Positions 1 through 11,979 are shown, counted from the stretch's first letter. The stretch is DNA of 64,000 nt from Lucinisca nassula (GCA_963580285.1 OY757010.1:211762138-211826137); one strand, 5' to 3'. Translations and numbers: made by a program. Notes: generated from the sequence alone by a model not told the origin.

Positions 1-2883
1 GCAACATTTTCCCTAATTAAGTCTATGGGCAAATTTTTTGTCGCTCAAGGTCACGTAACTCCGAGGTCAATATTCCGATTCAGCCCAAAATTGAACTTAA
101 CCGAGATTTTATGCCTGTCCTCGTTACCTGCAAGTTTGAAGCTGATATGAATAAAAATAAAGTTGCTATCGTGGTCACAACGTATTTTTTTATGCTCAAG
201 GGCAGGTAACTCCAAGGCAAATAATCCGATTGGGCCCAAAATCGAACTTAACCGAGATTTTATGTCTGTCCTCGTTACCTGCAAGTTTGAAGCTGATCTG
301 AAAAAAATTCAAGTCGCTATCGTAGTCACAACATTTTCCCTATGTAAAGTCTATGGGCAAATTTTTTGTCGCTCAAGGTCATGTAACTCCGAGGTCAATA
401 TTCCGATTCGAACTTAACTGAGATTTTATGTCTGTCCACGTTACCTGCAAGTTTGAAGCTGATCTGAATAAAAATAAAGTTGCTATCGTGGTCACAAAGT
501 ATTTTTTTTATGCTCAAGGGCAGTTTACTCCAAGGCAAATAATCTGATTCGGCCCAAAATCGAACTTAATCGAGATTTTATGTCTGTCCTCGTTACCTGC
601 AAGTTTGAAGCTGATCTGAAAAAAATTCAAGTCGCTATCGTAGTCACAACATTTTCCCTATGTTAAGTCTATGGGCAAATTTTTTGTCGCTCAAGGTCAC
701 GTAACTCCGAGGTCAATATTCCGATTCGGCCCAAAATCGATCTTAACCGGGATTTTATGCCTGTCCTCGTTACCTGCAAGTTTGAAGCTGATATGAATAA
801 AAATAAAGTTGCTATCGTGGTCACAACATATTTTTTCATGCTCAAGGGCAGGTAACTCCAAGGCAAATAATCCGATTCGGCCCAAAATTGAACTTAACTG
901 TGATTTTATGTCTGTCCTCGTTACCTGCAAGTTTGAAGCTGATCTGAAAAAAATTCAAGCCGCTATCGTAGTCACAACATTTTCCCTATGTTAAGTCTAT
1001 GGGCAAATTTTTTGTCGCTCAAGGTCACGTAACTCCGAGGTCAATATTCCGATTCTGCCCAAAATCGAACATAACCGAGATTTTATGCCTGTCCTTATTA
1101 TCTGCAAGAATGAAGTCGATCAGAAAAAAATTGACGGAGCTAGAGTGATGACAAGCTTTTTCCTATGTTAAGTCTATGGGAGCTATATGTTGCCATGGTA
1201 ACCAGAGTTCCACTCAGATCTGCATGAAAACCTTATGCAGTCTTTCCACTTGCCCGATAATGTTACACATGAAATTTGATCAAAGTCGGCCAAGTAGTCT
1301 TCAAGATATACATTTTTGAAATTCACATTAACCCTTATGCAAAAATGCACAAGGGCAGGTAACTCCTAAGTGTATGATCCGATTCTGCCAATTATCAAAC
1401 TTGACCGAGATTTCATGGCTGTGCTGGTTATCTGTAAGAATGAAGCCAATCCGAACAAAATTGAAGCAGCTACAGTGATGACAACATTTTCCCCATGTTA
1501 AGTCGATAGGCAATTTTTGGGGCGCTCAAGGGGACGTAACTCTTGAGTGAATTATCTGATTCGGCCCAAAATTGACCTTGACCGAGATTTTATGCCTGTA
1601 CTGGTTATCTGCAAGAATGAAGTCGATCAGAAAAAAATTGACAAGCTTTTTCCTATGTGAAGTCTATGGGAGCTAGATGTTGCCATGGCAACCAGAGTTC
1701 CACTCAGATCTGCCTGAAAACCTAATGCAGCCTTTCCACTTGCCCAATAATGCGACACATGAAATTTGATCAAAGTTGGCAAAGTAGTCTTTAAGATATA
1801 CATTTTTGAAATTCCCATTAACCCTAATGCAAAAACACACAAGGGCAGGTAACTCCTAAGTGAATGATCCGATTCTGCCAGTTATCGAACTTGACCGAGA
1901 TTTCATGGCTGTGCTGGTTATCTGCAAGAATAAAGCCAATCTGAAAATAATTGAAGCAGCTACGGTGATGACAACATTCTCCCCATGTTAAGTCAATAGG
2001 CAATTTTTTCAACGCTCAAGGGCACGTAACTCCTGAGTGAATAATCCGATTCAGCCCAAAATCGAACTTGATCGAGATTTCATGCCTGTTCTCGTTATCT
2101 GCAAGAATGAAGTCGATCAGAAAAAAATTGACGGAGCTAGAGTGATGACAAGCTTTTTCCTATGTTAAGCCTATGGAAGCTCTTTGGTGCTGTGGCAACC
2201 AGAGTTCTCATCCGATCTGCACGAAAACCTAATACAGCCTTTCCCACTACCTGATGATGGTTCATATGAAATTTGATCAAGGCCGGCCCACTGGTTCCAG
2301 AGATATACTTCGCTGAAAGTGTGGACGACGGATGACAGACGCCGGCTCTTGGTATGCTAATACCTCACATGTATACCAGTAGGAACTGGAAGTTAGTTGG
2401 TCCCCGTGGAGCACCCCCCCCCCCCCCCAAACATACAGTTCTAGTTTTGTAGTCTCATGTTACTGTATGACCTTTTGTAAATTCTGGATATTCGTATACT
2501 AACAACAATGCTGCAGCAAATGTGTGATGGTTCCCAACGGGCGTTCGTGATAGAACTGTGCTGCATCGGCGATGATCTGACGTTGTGACGTCGAAATATT
2601 GGTGATGCAGCGCCGTAATGTCCAACCTCGACCCATTTGGGAACCACTATCTCTTTGTAACAGCATAATTAATTTTATACCTTTGCAATCGACAATCACT
2701 TTGATTTGTCTCTATTGTACCACTGACAAGTATCTAGGGATACAGATTCGTATAAGTCCTTGACTTTCTTCTGAATCCCTTTTGTATTGTGTCATTTATT
2801 ACACTTTGTATTTGTATGCTTACTATACGAATAAAATATGTTTAAACCAATACCTCACATGAGCCTTCGGCTCAGGTGAGCTA
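1..2883 (+). mobile_element. HINE-like element with R1 array, 5' end outside window
   Basis: Tandem array of about 1-1100 in which units of about 148 and 176 bp alternate (a dimer of about 325 bp). It is followed by related, more diverged units to about 2160. A unique tail has a 'gtggacgacgg' microsatellite-like stretch and the terminal hairpin GAGCCTTCGGCTC, CAGGTGAG, CTAA ending at 2884. The tail is split by an insertion at 2372-2848. A close relative lies at 55213-57127. The ORFs of 60-84 residues seen on both strands are repeat artefacts. Confidence 0.75.
2372..2848 (+). mobile_element. 477-bp insertion with 13-bp target duplication
   Basis: The word aatacctcacatg occurs at 2359-2371 and 2849-2861 exactly flanking this segment, and the homologous site near 57086 lacks it. 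The 3' end reads aataaaatatgtttaaacc, which includes a polyadenylation-type signal. A 5'-truncated retroelement is the likeliest identity. It holds a C-run at 2416-2428. Family not recognised. Confidence 0.7.
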
Positions 2884-2884
2884 A

Positions 2885-4102
2885 CAATCTTGGTAGAGCT
2901 CCACTAGCTGAAGCTTCATAACAAATATCAAAGACCTAAGCCTTGTGGTTTCAGAGAAGAAGATTTTTCAAGATTTTCCCTATATAAGTCTATGTAAAAC
3001 AAAAGGGCCCGGAGCAGGGGCATTTTTGGCCCCAGGGCTATAATTTGAACAATCTTGGTAGAGGTCCACAAGATGAAGCTTCATACCAAATATCAAAGAC
3101 CTATGCCTTGCAGTTTCAGAGAAGAAGATTTTTAAAGATTTTCCCTATATAAGCCTATGTAAAACAAAAGGGCCTCAGGGCGGGGGCATTTTCGGCCCCA
3201 GCACTATAATTTGAACAATCTTGGTAGGGTCCACTAGATGAAGCTTCATACCAAATATCAAAGACCTGGGCCTTGCAGTTTCAGAGAAGAAGATTTTTCA
3301 AGATTTTCCCTATACAAGCCCATGTAAAACCAAAGGGCCCCCGTGAGGGGGCATTTTTAGCTCCAGCACTATAATTTGAACAATCTTGGTAGGGGTCCAC
3401 TAGATGAAGCTTCATACCAAATATCAAAGACTTGGGCCTTGCGGTTTCAGAGAAGAAGATTTTTAAAGATTTTCCCTATATAAGCCCATGTAAAACCAAA
3501 GGGCCCCGGTGCAGGGGCATTTTTGGCCCCAGCGCTATAATTTGAACAATCTTGGTAGGGGTCCACTAGATGAAGCTTCATACCAAATATCAAAGACCTG
3601 GGCCTTGCGGTTTCAGAGAAGAAGATTTTTTAAGTTTTCGGTGAAAAAAATCTATTTTTGGCTACTGTGACCTATATGTGCAACGGACAGGAACCATTTG
3701 AACAACTTTGAAAGGGGACCACCTAAGGATCATTTCTGTGAAGTTTGGTCAAAATCTGATCAGTGGTTTAGGAGGAGATGTCGTTTGAAGAAAAAGTTTA
3801 CCGACGGACGGACGGACGTCTTTACGAATGTATACTTGTGTGTCTTCATCCCTACAAAGTACCCTTGTGTGTCAAATTTCCTGGAAATTTCTTGGAATTT
3901 CTTGGAAAAAAAGACACACAAGTTACTATTTTAGACACACAAACCACTGACGGAATAAATCGCATTGAGTTTGATGGAAGTGTCCATACTTTTAAACACA
4001 CAAGTATACATTTGTTCCTGCGCACAGACGCACGCACGGACGCACGATGGACAAAAAGTGATCCCAAAAGCTCACCTTGTCACTACGTGACAGGTGAGCT
4101 AA
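2885..4102 (+). mobile_element. HINE-like element with R2 array (about 166-bp units)
   Basis: Units start near 2885, 3050, 3216, 3381 and 3547 (period 165-166), each with 'caatcttggtag', 'agatgaagcttcatacc' and 'tttcagagaagaag'. A non-repeated tail (3630-3820), an ACGG microsatellite and the end 'cactacgtgacaggtgagctaa' follow. Its own 5' hairpin is missing: the array starts directly at the end of the preceding element. A MITE (3828-4012) splits the microsatellite. Confidence 0.75.
3828..4012. mobile_element. Short MITE with 17-bp inverted termini
   Basis: aatgtatacttgtgtgt (3828-3844) is the exact inverse of 3996-4012. The interior is AT-rich with further 'gacacacaag' inverted words near 3920. 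The insert splits the cgga/cgca microsatellite of the host HINE, which continues at 4020. Confidence 0.65.
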
Positions 4103-4800
4103 AAAAAAAAAAGACCCATATTTTTTTTCCTTTGACCTCTAAGTATGCCCTTGACCTTGGAGAAACTGACCTGGATCTTGCTCGCAACACATCCTCTCAT
4201 GATGGTTAACATTTCTGCCAAGTAATTTCACAATCCATCCAGGAATAAGAAAGTTATTGGCCGAACACGAAAAAATTCCCTTTTTTGACATTTGACACCT
4301 CTAAGTATGGCCCCTCATAGGGGGAGGGCCGTGACTAATGTTGTGAGAACTTGTGGCCCAACCCCATTGCTGATCATATTGCAATAAAATATGTTTATAC
4401 TATAAGTATGACCTTGACCTTTGAGGTACCGACCTGGGTCATGTACGCGACACAGCGTTGCATTGTGGTTAACAATTCTGCCAAGTAATTTCAAAATCCA
4501 TCTAAAAAAAAAGAAAGTTATTGACAGAACAGGATTTGCCGATACATAAATACAGGATTTTGGGACTGACCAACATCCAAGGGAAATAACTTAAAAAATA
4601 TAAATGCAAGAGTTATATTTCTTGCGCTCTGCATGTCATCTAATGTTGATTAATATTTATATGAAGTTTCGTGTAGATAGCTTGAAAGATTTCAAGTTAT
4701 AGAGGGAACATGCTTTTGTGACGGATGGACAGACAGACAGACAGATGGATGGACAGATGCCCGAAAGAAAAACAATGTCTCTCTGACAAGGGGGGAGACA
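4103..4800 (+). repeat. R3 tandem-type element fragment
   Basis: Diverged units with 'gacctctaagtatgaccttgacc', 'ctcatgatggttaacatttctgcc' and 'aagaaagttattg', as in the better array at 49540-50365. It ends with a gacagacagaca/gatggatgga microsatellite (4727-4755) and 'ggggggagacataatt'. Confidence 0.6.
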
Positions 4801-4918
4801 TAATTATCCACATCCTGAGAATGACTGACCACAGAGTTCTCCAATCTATGTCATTCAAATATGTGTGTGGAGCCAGCTAACTTCTTGCACAATACTATCT
4901 CAAGGTCTCTTCTCCAAG

Positions 4919-5115
4919 TACCGTAATGATCCTAAATATTAGGTCTTAGCAAACAGTGCAGACTCAGAGCAGTCTGATCAGGGTCTACACCGTTTGCCAT
5001 TCCATCTGAACCTTTTGGACTCCTTGCTGGATTGAGAAACAAATTTGTCAAAAATTTAGGAGAATTGCAGCAAGTCCTTAAGGTGTCTGATTTTTTAGAA
5101 TGTTTACAATATGCA
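4919..5115. mobile_element. MITE3 copy (palindromic)
   Basis: Starts taccgtaatgatcctaaatatt and contains an inverted pair 'gcaaacagtgcagactcagagcagtctga / tcagggtctacaccgtttgcc'. Same family as 46990-47470 (interrupted) and 63703-63921 (opposite orientation). Confidence 0.6.
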
Positions 5116-5224
5116 AAGCATTCAGTTAAGACTGTTGTTAGATCACCCTTATACCTAGTCTCACCAGCCTGCCTCAGTAGCTAAGTTGGATGCACTTCTT
5201 GATGTGCTAAAATGGAGTCTTTCT

Positions 5225-5345
5225 TATCTCTAGAACTTGCTTCTTTTCACAAGAAAAAAATTGATATTTTTCTTATTTCTAAGCCAAACATAGATTGTGG
5301 GTGATTGTTAGAACCGCCTCATTGAATACCCACCATCATTAAAAC
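5225..5345. mobile_element. MITE1 fragment
   Basis: Contains 'gatatttttcttatttct', 'atagattgtgggt' and 'ttagaaccgcctcatt', the left half of the MITE1 core, but the opposite arm is lost. 5345-5570 is AT-rich with only weak traces of the other arm. Confidence 0.5.
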
Positions 5346-5579
5346 CACCTATTTGAGGCATATCTAATGAGTACCCACACTGTATGTTTTTGAGGAAATA
5401 AAAACAAAATAATGCATACCCATTTAAACCCTTTAAACTTTTCTCTATACAAAAATTTGGTTTAGATGGGTGTTCATTACACAGACTGGTTGTTCTTGTA
5501 AGCTCAAAACCTGTTATGCTGACATTTTTCTTTAGTAGAAATTGATCATTTAATCTTTTCAACAGTCATTCTCTACAGC

Positions 5580-5890
5580 TGATTAAAGAAGGGCAGTTGT
5601 CTATAATGTTGTGTGGTGATCTGGAAGGTTTCTGAGATTTTTGGCCATTTATGAAGTGTAGTGTTGAGGAATGGCCGACAGACCCCAGAAGACTACAGGA
5701 TTAGTGTCAATGAATGTGTCAAGAAGATAAGACCAAGGACCAAGAACGTACATGATTTTGGGGCAGGGATATCAAAGGCTTCTGAGATATTAGGCCTTTT
5801 ATGAAGTGGAGGGGTGGGGAATGGCCTGGCAGACCCCTGGGGACCTGCAGGTTGGCATGAATGAAAGTGGCTTATCATAAGAAACAAGAA
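5580..5890. repeat. R4-type repeat units, isolated
   Basis: Two diverged units with 'tctgagatattaggccttttatgaagtggaggg' and 'cttatcataagaaacaagaatata', related to 7070-8030, 18720-18845 and 52020-52570. No ends seen. Confidence 0.5.
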
Positions 5891-6019
5891 TATATGGGCC
5901 AGGCCAAGCGAAAATGGGTCTTCGGACCAATTTTTTCGAAATCTGTTTTTTTATTGATTTTAGAAGAACAGTATCTTTGAAGCATATAAATGCTTAATTC
6001 AAGTCAATATCACTTCTAA

Positions 6020-6330
6020 TAATCGAGATATAAGCATTTATGTATGGAACAGTATTAAGGTAAAAACTCAATTATGCAATATGCAATTACAAAATGAATT
6101 GTTGAAACCGCACTTTGCATTATGAACCTTTCCATATCTTACTACTTTATTCGAATATGCAACATGCACATTCTAATTTGAGACCTTTGTATTTAAATAT
6201 GGCATTTGGACGTCCTATTTTGCAATATTCAGTTTCGATTCTGCTGTGGTTAGACGGGGTACCAGTCATTGAGGTGACAGTAACGTTCGGTAATGTCCGT
6301 GGATTTGCCATATTTTTTTCCGATGACAAG
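6020..6330 (+). repeat. Copy of unknown element, inverted relative to 10330-10620
   Basis: Shares with the reverse complement of 10330-10620 the word 'ggaacagtatt.aggtaaaaactcaattatgcaa', 'cgtcctattttgcaa' and 'ttcgattctgct'. Overlaps an open frame 6115-6513 (132 codons) that resembles nothing I know; its protein is of ordinary composition but has no motif. Confidence 0.45.
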
Positions 6331-7070
6331 CGTCCGTTTGAGAAGATCGCATTCGCTTTTCCAGGGGCAAAATTCAAGCCAGCAGCAATAAATTTTATCC
6401 GGCTATATAATAATTTGGATATTTACAATAATGTGTACGTTTGCATCTTTAAAAGAAAATTTACAGCGGGGTTCCTTATTTATATATTTATGAGAAACAG
6501 GATTTTTATTTAAAAGTTAATACTTGTTTGACGAAGGGGAAAGTACTCTATCATTGAATATTTACTAAAATAAATTACCATGTGCCGAATCCATAGATTT
6601 GAAATGAGCATAGATTGTTAAAATTGATTAATTCATACAATTTTCATAAATCTGATCCTTCTGAGGTGTTACTTATAAAGATATTAGTTACTAATTGCAA
6701 CCTCACTCAAAACTCAAATGCTTGGATATTATAGAAGTATGTATATGTCCGCTCAGGGAGTAACTGCGCAATGCTAACGCGCCTGACCGTAGCGGACGTA
6801 AAATGCTTAAACTTTACAATACAATACAATACAGTAACTGCGCGATGGTCTTCCTGTTCGCGGGCATGGATTCGTTCCCTGGGACTTTACCAGCTGACCG
6901 TGCGGGAAACTGGTAAACAACAACCAGTGCCTCTATTCCCATTGTTACTCTGATGAACATTACTTACTCATACTCAGCCCCGACCCACAACCATAGAAAC
7001 GCACCTGTGGCCACAATGACAGCTGTCGTATTCATATGTCCGTCTGTCGTCATAAGTTAGACTTGGGCAT
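6330..7070. other. No gene recognised
   Basis: AT-rich to 6700. 6740-6960 has 'gctcagggagtaactgcgcaatgc' and 'ggattcgttccctggg', faintly like tRNA boxes of an old SINE, and an 'aatac' run at 6817-6837. Nothing else supported. Confidence 0.4.
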
Positions 7071-8526
7071 GATGGTTTTCATCCAACAGAATCACAACGC
7101 AAAACCAGAGGACCATTGGTCCTGAATCGCTCACCTGACTTTTCTGAGGAAGTCCTCAAAGACTTTAATATGTGATCTTTGGCCAAGAGGGACCGAAGGT
7201 CTGTGTAACTGGGTGGGGATCTCAACTGTTTCCGAGATATTAAGCATTCAATGCAATAAAGGGAGTTGGCCCCCAGCCCCCCCCCCCCCCCCCCACTGGA
7301 ACCGTAGGTCCAACGGTCCATTACACTGAATGCGACAAGAATATATATGGTTTATGGGTGGGGATCTTAACCGTTTCCGAGATATTAAGCATTTTGTGGA
7401 AAAAAGGGGGTTAGGCATGCCCCCCTCCCTCACCCAGGGACCCCCCGGGTCCAAAGGTCCATGTCACTGAATGCGCCTTATCATAAGGAACAAGAATATA
7501 TATGGTTTGTGGGTGGGGATCTTAACCTTTTCCGAGATATTAAGCATTTTGAGCAAAAAAGGGGGAGGGGCATGCCCCCCCCCCCCCCCCCCCCCGGACC
7601 CCTGGTACCCCAGGGTCCAAAGGTCCATGTCACTGAATGATGCGCCTCATCATAAAGAACAAGAGTATATATGGTTTATGGGTGGGGATCTTAACCGTTT
7701 CCGAGATATTAAGCATTTAATGCAAAAAAGGGGGTGGGGCATGCCCCCCTGGGACCCCCGGGTCCAAAGGTTCATGTCACTTAATGCGCCTTATGATCAG
7801 GAACAAGAATAAATATGGTTCATGGATAGAGATCTTAACCGTGCCTCCCCCCCCCCCTGGGGAACCCCGGTACCCAAAGGTCCATGTCACTGAATGCGCC
7901 TTATCATAAGGAACAAGAATATATATGGTTTATGGGTCGGGATCTTAGCTGTTTTGGAGATATTAAGCATTTTGTGCCAAAAAGGGGGTGGGGCATGCCC
8001 CCGGGGGGGCCCAGGGTTCCAAAATCCACGTCACTAAATGGGCCTCATCATAAGGAATAAGAATCTATATGGTTTAGTGGCATTATTTGTAACAGTTTGC
8101 AAGATATCAGACATTTCTACTTTTTCCCATACAAATGCCCATGTTACCAAATTTAACCTTGGCGTAAAATAGGTCAAGGTCATCCCAGGGACACCATTTA
8201 TGCAATTTATGATGGGCCCCATGTCCCAGGTGCTACATGCCAAGTTTCATGCAAATCGGCCCAGTGGTTCCGGAGGAGAAGATTTTCGAAGGGTTTTTAC
8301 CATATATGGGCATGGCGGCCATCTTGGTCATGTGACCTAGACCAAAAATGCAAACTTTCGTTCCCCCACCCCATGGAGCCTCCACATGAAATTTGACTAC
8401 AATCGGCCCAGCGGTTCCGGAGGAGAAGACGTTTGAAAATGTGAACACACACACACACACACACACAGAATTTTTGCCTGGCCATACTATCAGCTCACCA
8501 ATGAGCCTTCGGCTCAGGTGAGCTAA
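7070..8526 (+). mobile_element. HINE-like element with R4 array
   Basis: At least five units of about 165 bp carry 'atatatggtttatgggtggggatctt', 'gagatattaagcatt' and 'ggtccatgtcactgaatgcgcc'. Long C or G runs sit in the units (7278-7294, 7577-7595). A distinct tail (8080-8500) holds two copies of 'cggcccag.ggttccggaggagaaga', a CA run (8446-8467) and the terminus GAGCCTTCGGCTC, AGGTGAG, CTAA at 8526. The 5' hairpin was not found. Confidence 0.7.
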
Positions 8527-8889
8527 AAAGCTAGTCGTCTGTCAGTTCGTCCGTCCGTCTCTCTTCAGCCAGCAAAACCTTGCTGAGCTAGTGTCGCGAC
8601 TGTCTTAACCAGCCTACTACATATTTCTTCAAGTTCTACATGTAACGATTTGGCAAATGGAGTGGCTGAATCCAAACCATTTTGTACTTACATGTATTTC
8701 CATGTATTAGGTCTACGCCAAAGTTTTATCTTCTTCTTGTTTTATTACAGTTAGACCGCGTACAGCGTACCCAGGTTTATCTGGCGGAACTTAACGACAT
8801 TATTTATTTATTTATTCACTTATTATTAAAGTGTACAGAATCTAGAAAAAAATGTTTTTGATGCATTAGATTTGTACATTTTACCGCCG

Positions 8890-9107
8890 AAAAATACAAC
8901 AACAAAAATTGTAAGATGAAAAGTCGTGATGATATTTTCTGACTGTTGCTTAAAATATACATTTTGGGCACACGTAGAAGCGTCTTTTCGATGCGGTTCT
9001 AACGAGTACCCACAATCTATATTTTGGAGTAGAAATGAGATAAATAATGTTTACTCCTGTAAATCCCAGTTTTACTCTATAAAAGTGGGGATCAAGTGTG
9101 TGTGTGT

Positions 9108-9138
<31 letters not shown>

Positions 9139-9145
9139 GGTCAGA
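8890..9145. mobile_element. Degraded MITE1 copy
   Basis: Contains 'gcggttctaacgagtacccacaatctatattttggag' and 'gtttactcctgtaaatcccagttttactctataaaagtgggg'. The left arm is strongly diverged. A GT run (9095-9121) and a G run (9122-9140) have expanded near the right end. Confidence 0.6.
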
Positions 9146-9183
9146 ATTATAAAGATGTGTTTAATGGTGGGATGCGCTTGGTG

Positions 9184-9345
9184 TGTGAGTGCGTTTTTAG
9201 TTTTACGTCTCACCAACAGCTAAGGTCATACGGAGATGGGACCTGGGTTTAAAGACTGATCTGAAATTCTGGAGAAGCCCGGGGTCGATCCTGCGATCCC
9301 TGGTTACTAAGTCGAGTAGCATAACCACAACACCACAGAGGCTTC
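9184..9345 (-). mobile_element. SINE-C copy
   Basis: Contains the tail 'gttttacgtctcaccaacagctaaggtcatacggagatgggacc', the body 'tctggagaagcccggggtcgatcctgcgatccctgg' with a B-box-like stretch, and 'agtagcataaccacaacaccacagaggctt', the inverse of an A-box-like head. tRNA-derived. Confidence 0.7.
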
Positions 9346-9589
9346 CAGCGCTTGATATGTTACATTGTAGCAGGTGCGGGTTTTCCACCTGCACTCCGGT
9401 ATGAAAGTATTTGCTTCGCGTTGTGTTTTGTCAAAAAGGTGGAAACCTTTGCGTTTTGTCACTTGAAGCCAAAAATCTAGTATAAAAAGTCAGATAGTTT
9501 TCTATTTTCTTATAAATTAATGAATGCATTTAACACAAACAGTTACGAACATCTATATAAACATGTGACAAAATAAACAGGGAATCAGA

Positions 9590-9852
9590 CCCCCGGCCCT
9601 CGGGGCTTGAAGAAATAGATGGGCTGCATGAACTGAAACCGACCCGCACACCAGTACTGGTAAACCGCTTAGAGGATCTAAGTCTACCGAGCCAAAGCGG
9701 TGCTTACAAACCCTATTGGTTTCATTGGGCGACAGGGCTTTGATATGTCATTTCATCTCAGTGTCGGGTAAAAGTCCCACAAAAGTGGAAGCAAAGTCTC
9801 CAAAATGGCCTATATTGTGTTGACGGTGACGTTAAAACATCAAATCAAACAA
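9590..9852 (+). mobile_element. SINE-A copy
   Basis: Runs from 'ggggcttgaagaaatagatgggctgcatga' to 'tgacggtgacgttaaaacatcaaatcaaac' with the shared body words 'agtactggtaaaccgcttagaggatctaag' and 'cattgggcgacagggctt'. Other copies at 19760, 20868, 25140, 39315, 57294 and 62033. Confidence 0.75.
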
Positions 9853-10329
9853 CAGAACCAAAATGCCTAGTTTTAGAAATTCCGTTGGATATGCCCTAAA
9901 TCAGAAATAAATGTTAGAGGGAACGTAAGTCGTAGTTCATCTGAAAGCATTTTCACGAAAGAGAGTTGTAGCTATGTTTGCTTTCAAGTGATCATAAAGG
10001 AGCAGTCTCACAAAGGTCTACACGATTAGGACAGGAGCCTTTCTGTGCCATACAAAATTAGTATAAGTATTTACAACAAATTTATATTTTAGAGGTGCAA
10101 TGGCCTGAACACATTTGCTATATATTTAGATAAAACTTGGACACAAAACAAACCAAGCAAAGCTGATTCCTGGTCTGACATATAAAATAAAAATTATGTG
10201 TAAATGATTTTATCGGGAAGGGTGTAGTGTGCCCAAATCGTCCGTTTTATGCCAAAAATATAGTTCTCTCATTTCTTTCACTCCTCCGTGTCACCAATAC
10301 GCTTGCAGATTTTTTTGGGTATCTGCCGA

Positions 10330-10620
10330 ATACAGGCGGACGTTTACGGGAACGGTACGAAAGAACGATCACAGCGCCACTGAACGAGAATAATGGGAAC
10401 TAGAAGAAGCAGAATCGGAATTTCAAGTTGCAAAATAGGACGAGAAACAGAAAGAAAACTACACAAATTCCAAAATCAGACTACAAAAATGAATATCATA
10501 ATGCAGTGTTGCACAATTGTAACTGAATAAAGCATAACACAATATCAAAATTGCATATTGCAATCTCAATGTTGCATAATTGAGTTTTTACCTAAATACT
10601 GTTCCATATTTATGTGTCAC
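10330..10620 (-). repeat. Inverted partner of 6020-6330
   Basis: Reverse complement begins like the other copy (ggaacagtatttaggtaaa...) and keeps 'cgtcctattttgcaacttg' and 'ttccgattctgct'. The two copies face each other across 4 kb. Confidence 0.45.
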
Positions 10621-11509
10621 CACTGTTCAGACGTTTCATCAATAAAATCAAATTTGGCAACAGGAAAATCACAAATGACACCAGGGAAACACATGGGGAT
10701 TACAGACATGTTAAGTCTCCCGAAAATCGCGGGAGACTCCCGAAAATATAGCTTTCCTCACGCCTCACGAAATACAGGATAAAACTCCCGGAAAAATGAA
10801 AATACCGTTTTTGGGCAAAATTTTGAAAAGCTGTGCTTGTATTTTCATGTGTGCAAACCAGCGGAAAAATCCGAGTTAATCCGTGAGTAAAACTGATAAT
10901 AATTAATGCACTGTCCAGTATTATTGGGGATTAAAACACGGTTCCACACCTGCGGATTGGCATTTACAAATGAAAACAGTCGTTTCTTGAAGTGATTGCA
11001 AAAATGAAAGTAAATCATAACGGTTAATTTCCTTCAACCAACAAAACAAAAGCCTCCGGTGGTCTCAATAAGCCTACAATTTTCTATGTGACAAGGTGTG
11101 AAAATAAGATTAAGTTATGGCTCTAATTTGCATTTATCCCCCAATGATAAAATTTAATCCACAATCAGTGTGAAAATGATGTAATCGCTCCTAAGGTGTT
11201 TAGCAGCATCTAACGGTAGATTTATGCATGATAAAAACAGACTTTTCTACCATCTCGTGCATGGTTATGTTTGGCGCCAAAATAGCAGATGCTTGGCGGG
11301 AAAAGTCGAACCCTTAACGTGTGTAAACACATCTATATGCTGCTGTTGGTGATTGACACAGAGCTTCCAGGGATAAGTCGGGAATTGTGGAAGGCACGTA
11401 CCCTATCCAGCTCTTACCGGTTGCAAACATTTTTATGAAAGAAATACGCCCCATTAAAATAAAATACAACAATTAAACATTAAACACGTGTGGGCTTGCT
11501 GGGGTGGGA

Positions 11510-11517
11510 TGACGTCA
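11510..11517. promoter_or_regulatory. Perfect CRE-like palindrome TGACGTCA
   Basis: The consensus CREB/ATF binding palindrome, in the only GC-richer patch of the 9.9-11.9 kb stretch, 25 bp from an E-box-like CACGTG. A single 8-bp word can occur by chance; similar 'tgacgtca' words also occur near 18259 and 18635. Confidence 0.3.
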
Positions 11518-11676
11518 TTTTCCGAGCGCGTACAGAAAAACGGTAGCTGCTGTTTGTGGAGGGTGGATTTCATGGCGATTTTGGTGGTGGAGATCATTGA
11601 TGTTCGCCTTTGACTTGCTTGTTGAGCGGGTGTGAAAGTTGTGGATGGAGGGGTCCTCGTCTTGTGGCTGGATCAT
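11515..11676 (-). CDS. Possible small ORF, 53 codons, uncertain
   Basis: Starts ATG at 11676 and ends TGA at 11515. The peptide is polar and His/Gln/Asn-rich (MIQPQDEDPSIHNF, KSKANINDLHHQN, ending ALGK), unlike the repeat-derived frames around it, and the DNA is locally GC-richer. It has no known motif. The upstream acceptor-like AG is weak and does not match E7's phase, so it is not the next exon of the gene. Could be an untranslated or promoter region of another gene. Confidence 0.2.
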   Translation of the reverse strand: MIQPQDEDPSIHNFHTRSTSKSKANINDLHHQNRHEIHPPQTAATVFLYALGK

Positions 11677-11979
11677 TAAATTATAAACTAATCTGCATTC
11701 TTAATCTCTTTTCTCGCTAACCTGACACTTATGATCTTTTGAGTACATGTATATCGGCTGCAGCTTGTGTTAATCATGCGTGTCAAGTTTATATAACTAT
11801 CAGTATCTTTAATTGCTAATTGGACAAGATGTTATGACATGTCTGCAATTAATTTGAACTTGAAAAAGTACCGTTATTGACCGTGACAACTACAGTATTA
11901 TCTACCGTATCTGCGCACTTAAAAGTCGGATGGGAATAAAGTTGTTGTGCTTGGGACTTGATCGAAATTTTGGACTATT

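Larger units (their letters stand above)
9860..11960. other. Stretch without recognised gene
   Basis: 10330-10620 is the inverted partner of 6020-6330. 10709-10746 holds a small inverted repeat around cgcgggagactcccg. 10800-11480 is AT-rich with no repeat I recognise. 11490-11680 is richer in GC and contains a TGACGTCA word and a 53-codon frame. Nothing joins to the gene of this window. Confidence 0.45.

Noticed and set aside
6115..6513. 132-codon frame
   Set aside because: No motif and no codon signal I can trust, and it overlaps an unknown dispersed repeat. Kept only as a note under that repeat.
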